This document shows, one piece after another, positions 1-10,535 of a stretch of DNA of 64,000 bases; positions within the stretch are counted from its first letter, which is position 1; every line of letters starts with the position of its first letter. Under the pieces are notes generated by a model. That model had not been told where the DNA came from and did not search any database. It was given only the letters and a program-made list of their open reading frames with translations. This DNA is from Fallopia convolvulus (Eukaryota > Streptophyta > Magnoliopsida > Caryophyllales > Polygonaceae): the NCBI GenBank assembly GCA_964016875.1, contig OZ024734.1:52496622-52560621 (forward strand), read 5' to 3'. The translations under genes and the position numbers were made by a program.

Positions 1-814
1 ATTTTTCTCGAACATAGAAACACAGCTATAGTAGTATCTTCCTTCATATAGACAAAAGTTCTCCACTGCAACCTAATCCAGACTAAAATTTGACCCACCA
101 GTCCAAAAAACAAATCCAACACTTCATCAAATAATGGCGAGATGTAAACATGACCCAATCTAACCTAATAATATGCCTAGTCATTCTGCCAACTCCATGG
201 ATAATACCAGCTAATCAATAATTTACCCATGAATTCTATTTTCAAAATGACATCATATTGGAATGGAGTGGAACAGAATGGACAAGAATCAATACGAGGG
301 GAAAGAATGGAAATGGTTTTACTGTTTTAGTATTTGGTTGTTTGGTATATTAAGGAGATGTGTTTTCATCTTCCTCCAACTGAACAAGTTATTCAATGAA
401 GAATATTTAATACGACCCACACAATTATATCTACAAAATTCTTTTCCAGACACAATCTCCATCATCCTTCAGCTGCAATTCTAAAAGTATTAAACTTGCA
501 CCAAAGCACAACTTTTAAATCTCTACACCAGTAAGCTTTCTACCCATAAAAGAGTTCTAAGAAAGATTCCCAGTCCCTTTCCTTTTATCCATAACAAAAA
601 AATCCACCAAATGCATTTAGACACTCATCCAACTCAAGAGCATAAGTCTCCTGAACATTTCAATCCAACATCCAATCTCTTACAGCAATATTTCCAAGTT
701 CAGTACAAAACCATCAAATTCTAATCCATCAGATATGAACAGGGTACACTGTACTAAAATGAATTCAATTAGAACTTGCCCTAGCTGATTCACACGCTCA
801 ATATTGAAAAACAT
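1..814. other. AT-rich non-coding sequence, probably intron of the UPF0047 gene
   Basis: I see no supported exon here. The UPF0047 gene on the minus strand still lacks its last exon (the part after GTWQ) at position 4090, and I could not find that exon between 1 and 4089 on either side of the LTR element. This stretch is therefore most simply part of its last intron, although it could also lie beyond the gene. The short ORF at 263-484 has no recognisable features. Confidence 0.45.
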
Positions 815-1121
815 TGTTAGGAAATATGGCAAGAAAAGAGATATTGTTGTTATGAAGGGTAAATGTGTCTTTCTTTGTATGGGCGGTTAGGAAAAGGCTG
901 GCTTAGAGTGAGAAGAGAGAGGACTATAAATAATGAGGGTTTGATATCTTTAGAGGTATCCAGAAGATTGTAAGGATCAAGGCATCTTTGCCTTTGGGCT
1001 CTTGGAGAGTTTCTCCTTGAGATTGGCTCATCGGAGGAGTGTCTCCGTTTGAGAGTGGGTTTGTTCTATTTTCACAAGTTATCAATCAAATAGAGTGTTG
1101 TTCATTCTCATTGATCTAACA
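815..1121 (+). repeat. 5' LTR, 307 bp
   Basis: It has TG...CA ends with the 6-bp inverted termini TGTTAG/CTAACA. A TATA-like GACTATAAATAATG lies near 930-943, a plausible promoter for the element transcript. It matches the copy at 3354-3660 base for base as far as I can read. Confidence 0.93.
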
Positions 1122-1122
1122 A

Positions 1123-2514
1123 ATGGTGCTCTTGTTGAGAGATTCAACACTAGGGTTAGATTTGAGGATGAACAGGGCAGAAGGTCTAATTGGTGAGTTG
1201 AAGAGAGGTCAAGAAGAAACTAACCGGAGGTTGGATGATTTTGAAGCCAAACTGGAGACTGTTCAAGAGCAACTGATGCATACCATCGCTGAGCAGTTCG
1301 CCATCCATTTTCCGAAGGGATTCTTACGCATAGGGGAGGATACAACCTCGAAGGCGCCGCTGATGGAGAAAGAAGAAGCTCCGACAGTGGAGCTGACGCC
1401 TCGGGCTACTGGAAATTCATCGCTGATACGCCGGGAAAACGAGAGGCTTCCGGCCTGGTTCGATCGGAAGGGTGAACTTCCGATATCCAATGGAGACGAG
1501 TTCGCGGTCGTGAGGATTTCAGATCTCGAAGTAGGCGCTAAGGTGGGAGATGTACTCGAGGTAAAAGAGAGCGGGGTCGGAATTGTCGAGGACGGTGTAA
1601 TTCATGCCAGAGTTACTATGGCTGGGAGGAAGGAACCGAAAATTAAGGGAGCATTGGGGCTGGATCGTGACCAGCTCGGGCCACCGCCTTGGTTTACAAC
1701 AGCCAGAGAAGAGAGCGTTGAAAAGGAGAGTCGTGATCGAGGTTCGCTTGTGGCATCCATGGCAGATTTGGAAGCAAGCAAAGAGAGGGATGAGAAGAAG
1801 GTGGCGAATCTCATCAGTTTCGTTCCAGTGGTAGAGAGACTCGCCATTGTTGGGAGTTTGCACAGAGAGGAACTAGTAAAGGAGTTTGAGAAGATGATGA
1901 CATCGGCGGGATGTGAAGTACAGTCAACTGGTTCTGCTTGGATTTTAGGGTTGAATGTGCAGCAGAAGTTCGAGCCCGTCTATTTTCTGGTGATGGAAGC
2001 GGGTGAGCTTGGAACCAAACCGGAACTCGAGCGTCTTGGTCCACCACCGTGGTTTAGAGGATCGAAAGGTGAGAGCATCGAACATAAATGGCAAAGTCGA
2101 GCTTGGCTGAGAGCGTCCATGGCGGACGAGAAAGGATTAAGGAAGAATCTAGAAGGATCGGAGGTGGAAGAAAGGGAAAAGAGAGCGGCTAGGGGTAATT
2201 GGCTCAAACCCGGTTTGACTGCGGAACCTGAACCGTATCAATTCATGGATAAAAGAAAACCCGTTTTTAATTGTGGGCCGCACATGGAACTTTTAGGCCC
2301 ACCTCCTTGGCCCAATAATTCATTCAACAAATTAGGCCTAGCTCTCTTCAGATTCATGATGGACTCGAAGAGAAAGGTGTGGGAGAGGACATCAATTATC
2401 TTCTTTCTCCAAAATCACTCGCCTTCCAAACTCAACGCTGGAGTTTCGAGCTGCCTCCACCACCACCGGCAAAACCACCTCCTCGACCGCCGGATTCCTT
2501 CTCGTATTTTCTAG
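1123..2514 (+). CDS. Retroelement ORF1: gag-position protein with repeated LGPPPW motifs
   Basis: A 463-codon open frame starts immediately after the 5' LTR and primer-binding site, the position of gag. The N-terminal 60 or so residues are charged and heptad-like (RLDDFEAKLETVQEQL), suggesting a coiled coil. The remainder carries three spaced copies of a short LGPPPW motif (near residues 186, 307 and 388), the first two followed by F and then a charged stretch with a MAD motif (SMADLEASK, SMADEKG). I see no CCHC zinc knuckle and no pol domain. Its function is unknown; a structural or RNA-packaging role is inference from position only. The last 45 codons overlap another frame (2379-2684). Confidence 0.6.
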   Translation: MVLLLRDSTLGLDLRMNRAEGLIGELKRGQEETNRRLDDFEAKLETVQEQLMHTIAEQFAIHFPKGFLRIGEDTTSKAPLMEKEEAPTVELTPRATGNSSLIRRENERLPAWFDRKGELPISNGDEFAVVRISDLEVGAKVGDVLEVKESGVGIVEDGVIHARVTMAGRKEPKIKGALGLDRDQLGPPPWFTTAREESVEKESRDRGSLVASMADLEASKERDEKKVANLISFVPVVERLAIVGSLHREELVKEFEKMMTSAGCEVQSTGSAWILGLNVQQKFEPVYFLVMEAGELGTKPELERLGPPPWFRGSKGESIEHKWQSRAWLRASMADEKGLRKNLEGSEVEEREKRAARGNWLKPGLTAEPEPYQFMDKRKPVFNCGPHMELLGPPPWPNNSFNKLGLALFRFMMDSKRKVWERTSIIFFLQNHSPSKLNAGVSSCLHHHRQNHLLDRRIPSRIF

Positions 2515-2680
2515 GGATAGAGGTAATCCCGATCCCTTCTGTTTTCCATCCACTGCCAACCCCGCCTCTCTCCATATCAATGGCAAGGAGGATGCCGACG
2601 CCGACGACCCTCGGTTTCACCCAATTTCGTCATCATCTTATGTTCTTTATTCCATACACAGCCTTGAGGACAAGGCTGGT

Positions 2681-3394
2681 TTGAACGGGTTGACAAGGGC
2701 AGTCATAACCCTCATAGAAGGCAGCGGATGGAGTTTTGATTGTCCACCAGCGGAGCCTCCACCGCTCTCACGATTTGATGTTATATCCTTTGTCACACTT
2801 TCTAGGAAGCTTGTGGGTGAGGTTGAAAATTTTCTGGCTGAGCATGGAAACAAGCAACGAGTGGAATGGAGTCCAAGGGTTAAGCAAATGGGTAATTTTT
2901 TCTGTCATTGTCCTCGACCTCCGGAGTTTGCATATAACGAAGAGGGTCTTCTACATAACAGGAAAGGGGACAATAGGTCGATTAAGGATAATTACTTACA
3001 AGTTCAGGTGGAAATAGAGCTTCGGGTGTCTACTGAATTATGGCAATTGACTTCCAACGGGGAAGAGAGCATATCACAAGACAAGTGGAAATTCAAGCTG
3101 AATGTGGACCACTTGGTGAATGCTCAAACAGAATTCAAGATGAATGATCAACTAACACAACAAGGAGATTTCACACTGCTGAATTTGATCGAGATCAATC
3201 CTGGAGCTCGAAGAATTCAAGATGCCTCTACAAAGGGAAGCCGGGTCAGCAGTCACGGGACAAACTCTTTTACAAGGATGTGCACTGTTGGGTTCAGGGT
3301 TCTTTCTTCTTACTTCAACCTTGAGGACAAGGTTGTTTCAAAGGGGGTGGCATTGTTAGGAAATATGGCAAGAAAAGAGATATTGTTGTTATGA
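2681..3394 (+). CDS. Retroelement ORF2, unknown protein
   Basis: An open frame of up to 237 codons fills the 3' half of the element in a different frame from ORF1. The first methionine codon is not at the frame opening, so the true start is uncertain. The last codons read through the purine tract and into the 3' LTR, so the C-terminus is probably not selected for. Composition is mixed and soluble-looking; I recognise no domain. A third open frame (2379-2684) bridges ORF1 and ORF2, so one ancestral reading frame broken by indels is possible. Confidence 0.4.
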   Translation: MNGLTRAVITLIEGSGWSFDCPPAEPPPLSRFDVISFVTLSRKLVGEVENFLAEHGNKQRVEWSPRVKQMGNFFCHCPRPPEFAYNEEGLLHNRKGDNRSIKDNYLQVQVEIELRVSTELWQLTSNGEESISQDKWKFKLNVDHLVNAQTEFKMNDQLTQQGDFTLLNLIEINPGARRIQDASTKGSRVSSHGTNSFTRMCTVGFRVLSSYFNLEDKVVSKGVALLGNMARKEILLL

Positions 3395-3660
3395 AGGGTA
3401 AATGTGTCTTTCTTTGTATGGGCGGTTAGGAAAAGGCTGGCTTAGAGTGAGAAGAGAGAGGACTATAAATAATGAGGGTTTGATATCTTTAGAGGTATCC
3501 AGAAGATTGTAAGGATCAAGGCATCTTTGCCTTTGGGCTCTTGGAGAGTTTCTCCTTGAGATTGGCTCATCGGAGGAGTGTCTCCGTTTGAGAGTGGGTT
3601 TGTTCTATTTTCACAAGTTATCAATCAAATAGAGTGTTGTTCATTCTCATTGATCTAACA
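3354..3660 (+). repeat. 3' LTR, 307 bp
   Basis: Direct repeat of 815-1121, preceded by the purine tract and followed by the target duplication AACAT. Confidence 0.93.
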
Positions 3661-4089
3661 AACATCCTAAATACTATGGCAACACCTGATCAAATAGTAA
3701 AAAGAAGAAAAGGTCCTCTAATAGATGCAGTACAACTAGAACCTCTTTTCCTGGTTAATATACATGCTCAATATTGGAAAAGCATCAACATGGTCAATTA
3801 TGATCATTGCAAACTAATTCAGCCATCTCTGTGACAAGCATGTAATTATTTTAACTGAAAAACTCTGCAATTCGAAACAGTACTTTAGTAGCATAGAACC
3901 ACATACATTTATCACGGGTCTTATAATGAAGTATAAAGACAGATTTAGACAATGGTTATTATCTACCTATTTACACATAATTATCCCTTGAATTAGAGTT
4001 ATATGCTAAAATACTATTATTAGAAATTTCTTGCCACATAAAAAGAAGAATTTTATCTCAATAATACAGAGATGGAAGTTTCTAATTAC

Positions 4090-6545
4090 CTGCCAGGTCC
4101 CCATGTTCAACTTTCCATTTGTGATGGGAATACTGCACATTGACAAAAGAAAGGGTCTTACACAGCAAATCTAGAAACCTATAAAGTTTCAGGTATTCAT
4201 TTTGCAGAACTCACGTGAGTGAACATCCAAGCATTGATGACTTCACATGTGCTGGCATGTCATCCGTCCCTTCCAATATAATTTAAAATTCAGAATAATG
4301 AATCAGAGATTAATGCCATTGCTAGGAATTTGGGGGACATAAACACATATTAGTTGGTTGATATATTACTATGCTAGGAATTTCTTTCTTCCTTTTTGAG
4401 ACCTCATCTGTGGAAATATCAATCAATCTGATTCTTATATGACCGTATATAGATGAACCCAAGCCCTTAGATGAGTGTAGGAAAAAAAATGTTTTAAGTT
4501 TTGGTAGCCAATAGGAAAAACAATGGATTTTTGAAGTTCATATTAGGATCTTACTTTGATTGTAATACCAAAATATTATTCCATGCATACTTTATCAAAT
4601 TCAATCACACAATATCCTTATCAATTGTATTACAACATTATTAGACACATATCAGAGACAAGAAATAAATTAAATAATATCATTTAGATTATGATCGAGT
4701 TTATTTAGATTGATCTCTCTTGTATCTTATCACTTATTTCCTTGGTGTTCCCGTAGTTACTCTATATTACATAGCCATGACAGCAAGTACTCATTAAATG
4801 GCGATATGGGTAACAATCTCATAAAAGTACAAACTAACCTTCAATGGTGTGCTTCCAAGGTGCCGAATGACCCTGAAAACATACAGAAATGTTCAAGGGC
4901 TTCAGCAGTGGAAATTATTTGATGAAATAAAATCAATGCTAACCAACAGAAAAGCATTTCCACCTCTGGAACAACCCTATTGAGAAATGTCTCTATGTCA
5001 TCACGGACATCAGAATCATAATTCTCATTGATTGTCAATGAAGCACTGGTATGTTGCACTGAACATTCAAAGCAAAGAGACAGGTCAAGAATCAAGCTCG
5101 GCTAACTTGATCCTGCAAAAGTTGAACCCAGTATAACATTATGCAAACCAGGTCACTTACAGAAGAGATGAGCAAGCCCACATTTGAAGTCAGACAATTC
5201 TGGTGCAATCTCCTTCAATATCTGATGCACGAACAGACACGAAATAAGGAAGAGAGTTTAGCATTTGAGTACAAAACCTACCAAGTTTTAAAAATATATA
5301 CCATAAACACATGCTCTTAACAGGAGTAATTTCAGTAAGGCAAGATAATTTTATATCTTGTGTCAACATGGAAATGATGAAAGGTGCATTATATCATATT
5401 AGTAATGATGCCGTTCATATTTCGAGATCAGCTAGTTACTTGGCAGAGGTTTTAAGAAGTAAGATAACATTGTTAAAATTACAGCATATTAAAAACAACT
5501 TTTGACTTTTCACCTTTTAAATCCATCATGCTAAGAAGTAACCTATATGGTGAAGGCAACAAAGTGAAGTATAATTTTCCTGACATTAATGATTGTAACC
5601 AGAGTCCCTCATACATATTTCTAAGCCATCAAGGGTTGGTTTTGCCAAGTTCAACTTCACACCACACTCATTTAAACAAAACACTTCTCTCATCACCAGC
5701 TTCCCTAATCCAAGGTATTTTTTCGTTGAACTCTTGAGACTCTATGTACGCAACAGTCAATACTACTATACTAGTACTGCATATGCCTATACTAGTACTG
5801 CATATGCCTACCCTGTGTATTTTGTTTAATTGTTCCTAATAGGTGGCTAACTTCCCTATGTCCTATGTCGATCAATCTCTCGTCAAACTACACGTGCATA
5901 CAATTTAGGATTCAAAGATATACAGAAGCTTACTGGACCTAAATTCTAAACCACAATCAGTTACTCTGGCCAGGCTTCAGTTTGCAGTTTGCACCACAAT
6001 CAATTGAACCGAAACAACTGATCAGACATCTCTTCTTTGGCTTTATCCTCACAGGTTTCAGATTTTGCCTGGTTTCAATCCCTTATTTTTTTTACCTCAA
6101 TCTTATCAATTCCCAACTCTCGTGAGTAAGTCTTCGTCTATTGACTCTTTCATTTCGATATTTCATCCGTTCTGAAATTCAAACACACTAGCAAAACAGT
6201 ATTTCACAGAAAATCCTGAGCAAGGAAAGCAAGGAAATCAAAATAGATGCCAGACAATCGCACAAATTTCAACCAAGCTAAGATGAACACAATCCTAGGG
6301 TTTCGAGAAATTGAGGAAACCACGAGAGCAAACAAACACGGAGAAGATGAAGAAGAAACCTTGGAGGTGACGAGATGGCAGCCGCGGGGGTGAGGAGGGA
6401 GAGCGACGGTTTTCTGGGCCCACTTGGGGGCGGTGGCGGCCATTGAAGAGGAAGAGGAGGTAGTGGGCGGAAAAGCGGCTCTCACCTGAACCGGAGAAAC
6501 CGGCACTTGTGTTCGGAGTCCGAATAAGCTGCCCACTCCTTGCAT
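4090..6545 (-). CDS. YjbQ/UPF0047-family protein, six exons, 3' end outside window
   Basis: Six exons join in frame on the minus strand: 6545-6360, 5221-5161, 5058-4964, 4872-4839, 4269-4215 and 4132-4090. All have GT donors and AG acceptors, and phases match at every junction. They give 158 residues. An N-terminal extension rich in S, P and T (about 34 residues) could be a transit peptide; a second methionine at residue 35 starts the family core (PKWAQKT). Family hallmarks follow: KCGLAHLF, HTSASLTINENYDSDVRDD, SAPWKHT, DDMPAHVKSSM and LNMGTWQ. The usual C-terminal end (about 25 residues) is missing and must lie left of position 1. Bacterial YjbQ has been linked to a thiamine-phosphate synthase activity; the plant role is not established. 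The last visible intron hosts the LTR element at 815-3660. Confidence 0.92.
5767..5808. repeat. Two tandem copies of a 21-bp unit
   Basis: The unit TATACTAGTACTGCATATGCC occurs twice back to back, within the first intron of the UPF0047 gene. Probably replication slippage. Confidence 0.85.
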
Positions 6546-8055
6546 CTCAATTTCTCACTCGTTTCTCTCTCAGCGAGTCAGCGGGAATATGATATTCTTT
6601 TTTTTTTTTTTCTCGACGAAAAACAAAATTCTTATTTTTTTTATTTTCGTGGTGGGTGTATTTGTTTCTATTTAACGGTTTGAATGTGTTATGCGTCTCG
6701 TGGGGAAATCTCTTTTGAGTTTTGATGGCTGCTAATGACTCGAATTGTAGCTAGGAAATAAATGGTCCAATGTTTTTTTAATAATTATCTTAGTTTTATT
6801 GTCTTTTCTGAATGATTGTTCAATTTCATTGTCGTACAAATGGGAATGTGTTACTTGTCTAGCGTGGAGTCCTCTCTTAGTTTTATTGTGTTACTTGCTC
6901 GCTTCTAACGAAATGCAATTATAAGTTGATTTGTGACATGTATTTCATAAAGTAATGGAGGTCAATATCATGAGTTGCAAGAAATTTTTAGATGAATGGT
7001 AAAATTGACAAGAGTGGCAAATGAGGGAGGAGAGATCAAGCAAATTCGCTAATTAGACAAACTTGAATGGAAAATGCAACAAGGAACAATAAAAGAGAAA
7101 ACTATCCCAACTCTTCAAATTCCCTCATTGATTTTCCTGTTTTACAAAACGTGGAATTAGACCTCTCTTTTCAAATAATAATGTGTTTGTGGTTTTTTGC
7201 CTTTTGTATTACTTGCTAGCTTTGGAGATATAGTTCATTTTTAGAAGCCTGAAATCTCTCAGAATTTCTCTCTTGTCAACCTAATCATTATTCTACAATG
7301 TCTTTTTGCTAATATAAAATTAGATAATTACCCCCTTTTTGAATTCATATGGGCTTCTATGGTCTTATAGATTATCAACCGGATTTTTATTTACTTAATG
7401 TGTGGTTCCTTTTGCAGTGTATCCTTTTTGAATCATGTTTTTTACTGTCGAACCTATCTTTATATCAAACAACTTAACGAGTTATTTTTCACGGATCTTG
7501 TGAGTTAAACAAAGGCTCCTAATTTTATTTTTACAAAACAAATGCTCCTAATTTGAATGATTTCCCTCGCGGCCTCGCCTCTTGCGATGTGGGGGATCCT
7601 TCCTCATTGGTTGAGGAATTGTTTTCTACCCTTTTCTTTTTAAGTTGTATCATTTTATTATACATCGTCTTATATAAATGGGCCCTAAAATTATTGGGAG
7701 CCATGTACTCACAATCTGGTTGAACAAGGTAAGAGTTAGCCATGCTCCTTTCATTGTGCTCCTCTCTCTATTGGGAAGGTGGGGCTAGGTTAAGGTGATT
7801 AAGGTGTTGTAGGTCCATTCCTCCATTGGAGCTTTTTTTATACGTAACCTTATGTTTGTCATTTGTCAAAATTATAAGTAATACCAAAATTTACATCTTA
7901 CAATTGGAAAGATTCTCCTTTCGCAGTTTCTTAATATCACTTCCACATCATTTCTTGCAAAATTCTTCGCAATCCATTACGTTGTTGGTTTTTGAAAAAA
8001 ACATTCTCCCATACCCTCTTAATGAGCCATTCATAAAATCTATAATCTTTAAACA
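6546..8055. other. Intergenic AT-rich sequence upstream of UPF0047 gene
   Basis: The region begins with the presumed promoter and 5' leader of the minus-strand UPF0047 gene, including a run of 14 or so T at about 6598. Beyond that I see no gene, tRNA or clear transposon. The short ORFs at 7531-7743 and 7826-8071 have no recognisable motif. Confidence 0.5.
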
Positions 8056-8071
8056 ATATAAAGACAAATGA

Positions 8072-8386
8072 AGTGTCACCCTTTGTTTAGCCAGGTATCT
8101 CAATGCCAAGGATTTATTGGTAGGGATTGGAATTTCCAATCCCGACATGTGTTTCGAGAGGCTAACGCCGTTGCGGACAGCCTCGCGTCTAGGGCTCATG
8201 CCTTTACTCTTGGTTTACATGTATTGCTTGCCCCGCCAGAGGGGATTACTTTCCTGTTGCTTGATGATGTTAGGGACCGGGCTATCCCCCGTTTGCTGAC
8301 TACTTAGCCCATTTTTCTTATTATTGATAAAACGCCCCCTCGAGGGGCCGGACGGAGAGTACCGCCTCTCCTTCAACTAAAAAAAA
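8072..8386 (+). mobile_element. 5'-truncated LINE insertion (C-terminal RNase H end)
   Basis: A 315-bp fragment carries the end of a LINE reading frame: the frame from 8068 contains HVFREANAVADSLA, the motif at the C-terminal RNase H domain of plant L1-type elements, and stops at 8307. It ends in an A-rich tail. A 16-bp direct repeat, ATATAAAGACAAATGA, flanks it at 8056-8071 and 8387-8402. Long target duplication, 5' truncation and A tail are the classical signs of target-primed reverse transcription. Confidence 0.9.
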
Positions 8387-8767
8387 ATATAAAGACAAAT
8401 GAGAAACATTTAAGGGCTTGGTTGGCACCATGCATCCAGCACGAGATATTAGTTTTCGAATCACTAAAGCCGATTCTTATGGAATCACTCACAACCTCTT
8501 AATATGCTTGATTTCATACCCTACCCAAGGTCCTAGGAACAATTTCGTGTCCTCACTTTCTGATACGGACCCGGTGTGGATCGCGTATCGAACCCTTGTT
8601 GGTCAAGGGGTTGAGCCTAATCCGGTGTGGATTCCGACTCGGGATAAACGTGGTTGGTTGCCACGGGGTTGAAGAACGATAAATTTAGAGTAAAGAGAGA
8701 AATTAATTAACTGGCTTTTATTGATTCATTCATTCATTGCATCCTAACAACTTAAGGGTATTTATAA

Positions 8768-9857
8768 GGTTTTTTTACCGGAAACCACCCGTACAATATG
8801 TCATATTAGCGTAAACCACCCTTTCAATGGCTATTTACCGAGAACCACCCCTACAATGCCTTCCGTTAGGTTTTTACCACCCAATTAAAATTTTCCGTCA
8901 AAAATCCCGTTAACTTGTGCAATGACCCTTTTGCCCCTCTTTTTTCCACCAAATTACACCCCAATCTTCCTCTTTCTCCCTCTCGATTGCGCATTCGGAT
9001 CTCTTGAGGTCATCCATGGTGGAAACCCGAGGTTTGGTTTCTGAATCTTTGAATTGGCGGCACATTGTCTCGATGTACTTGATTACGGCGAGGGAGTTGC
9101 TGATCATCCGAGAAATCGGGGCGAGCTCGATCTGGATCCACTCCCTGGCGTCGGAATTCGTCTCCTCCAGATCCGCGAATTCGTCTCCTCTAGATCTGGA
9201 TCTGCTCCCTGGCGCTCGATCTGGATCCGCTCCACGGTGAGCTCTTGGAGCGGAATCGAGCTCAAAATCTTCGATTGAGCGACTGTTGCGAGGGAGATCG
9301 TGTGGTTGATGGCGACGACGAGAATGTGGCAGAGGGAGAGGGTTGTTGTGGTGGAGTGGTGACGTGGCGGCGGAGGGATAGTGGTGAAGAGGGCGGTGGA
9401 GCGGGAGTTAGGGTCTAGTCACGATTCGGGTCGCTGGCCACCGTCCCCTTCAGAATCGTCGTGTTCTTGGGGGAATGCGTGAACGCCGGCAGAGTAGCGT
9501 TGCCGACCTAGACCCCAGCGGAGGAGGCGACGGCGACGGTGAATTTGGCGGAGAGAGTGAAGTCGAGCTTGGAGGCGAGGTGCGAGAAGGCGGCGACGGC
9601 GGAGGGGACGGAGAGGTTGAAGGCGGAGATCTTGAGGGAGGTGACGGAAAAGGTGGGGGAGTTTGGGATGTAATTTGGGAGAAAAAGAGGGGTAAAAGGG
9701 TCATTGCACAAGTTAACGGGATTTCTGACGGAAAATTTTAATTGGGTGGTAAAAACCTAACGGAAGGCATTGTAGGGGTGGTTCTCGGTAAATAGCCATT
9801 GAAAGGGTGGTTTACGCTAATATGGCATATTGTACGGGTGGTTTCCGGTAAAAAAAC
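8768..9857 (-). mobile_element. Pack-MULE (Mutator-like, 1090 bp) carrying NDR1/HIN1-like gene pieces
   Basis: Terminal inverted repeats of about 200 bp (8768-8972 and 9655-9857, starting GTTTTTTTACCGGAAACC inward) are nearly identical. A 9-bp duplication, TATTTATAA, flanks the element (8759-8767 and 9858-9866), and the empty site is visible in the sister LTR-C. Long terminal repeats plus 9-bp duplication define a Mutator-like element. No transposase is present. The middle is GC-rich, unlike its surroundings, and contains fragments of a host gene on the minus strand. Confidence 0.92.
9415..9678 (-). pseudogene. Captured fragment of an NDR1/HIN1-like (LEA_2) gene
   Basis: On the minus strand the frame ending at 9508 reads PTFSVTSLKISAFNLS, then DFTLSAKFTV. 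After one in-frame stop it continues VGNATLPAFTHSPKNTTILK and GTVASDPNRD. Both parts match the layout of the LEA_2 domain of NDR1/HIN1-like membrane proteins (FSV..LSVSNFN..., then G..LPAF...KNTT.L). The middle segment that normally holds the ARNPN/YYD part is missing. It lacks the N-terminal membrane segment and a start, so it is a captured, broken piece rather than a gene. Confidence 0.75.
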
Positions 9858-10010
9858 TATTTATAATAACCCTGATATCTAGATAAACCCTAGTTGCTAA
9901 AATAAAAAAGATAATCTTAATAAAAATAAAATGTAATCTCTAAATAAAAGGAAAGCATAATTATCCGATCCTAATATCCCGATATATTCTACCAGCATAA
10001 TTATAGCGTA

Positions 10011-10535
10011 TCAATTCTCCCCCGTTGAGAATCGACTTGTCCTCAAGTCGAAAATCAGGAGGAGACGTATGAAACGGATCTTGAAATTTAATCCGCCAGG
10101 GTCCCATGGCACATGTACCAGCGCTTGATTCCGCATCCTAAACTTGAATATCCATCCTTTCAGATCCGACCCAGTGAAGCGCGGAGCATCGACCCGAATC
10201 TTAGGAATAATATCATGTCCGTGAGGTGCACGCAGGTGGACTCTATTTTCAGCCTTTAGACGTTGTGGGCCCCACTGTTGGAGACCATCCATGAATTGCA
10301 AATTAAAAAGAAGAATTGAGGCTCGTACAGCAAATTGGGCAAATTGGGCGTCGTACAACAATCCCGTCTGCGTCGTAGGGCTCGCGTGGACGTCATGGAC
10401 CAGGGGAGGCAGAACGACGTCGTCCTGAGCGTGGCCCAACGGCGGTGGTGTGGACGGTGGCCGTAGGCTCTCAATGAAAGCACCAATTGATACGGACCCG
10501 GTGTGGACCGCGTATCGAAAACCCTTGTTGGTCAA
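10011..10535 (-). pseudogene. gypsy gag remnant in interior 1
   Basis: The minus-strand open frame contains IPKIRVDAPRFTGSDLKGWI, a sequence typical of the start of the plant Ty3/gypsy gag domain. It continues only to the purine tract, so the rest of gag and all of pol are gone. The first residues are translated LTR-B and primer-site sequence and are not meaningful. Confidence 0.75.

Larger units (their letters stand above)
815..3660 (+). mobile_element. Non-autonomous LTR retrotransposon, 2846 bp, with identical LTRs
   Basis: Two 307-bp direct repeats (815-1121 and 3354-3660) that I read as identical bound the element. Each begins TGTTAG and ends CTAACA. The host pentamer AACAT lies directly outside both ends (810-814 and 3661-3665), a perfect 5-bp target duplication. 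A primer-binding-like segment (TGGTGCTCTTGTTGAG) follows the 5' LTR, and a purine tract (AAAGGGGGTGG) precedes the 3' LTR. The interior codes for one long and one shorter ORF, but I see no protease, integrase or reverse transcriptase motif, so mobility would need enzymes from a partner. The GAGGACAAGGTTG block before the purine tract resembles Ty3/gypsy 3' ends. Identical LTRs point to a recent insertion. It sits in the last visible intron of the UPF0047 gene, in the opposite orientation. Confidence 0.93.
8561..10013 (-). repeat. LTR-A of the gypsy composite, split by MULE
   Basis: Without the MULE at 8768-9857 and one copy of its target duplication the LTR is about 354 bp. It is close in sequence to LTR-C over its whole length, including GGGTATTTATAATAACCCTG. 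Confidence 0.88.

Noticed and set aside
9004..9741. Several GC-rich ORFs on both strands as host genes
   Set aside because: They lie between MULE termini, overlap each other in several frames and lack starts, introns or complete domains.
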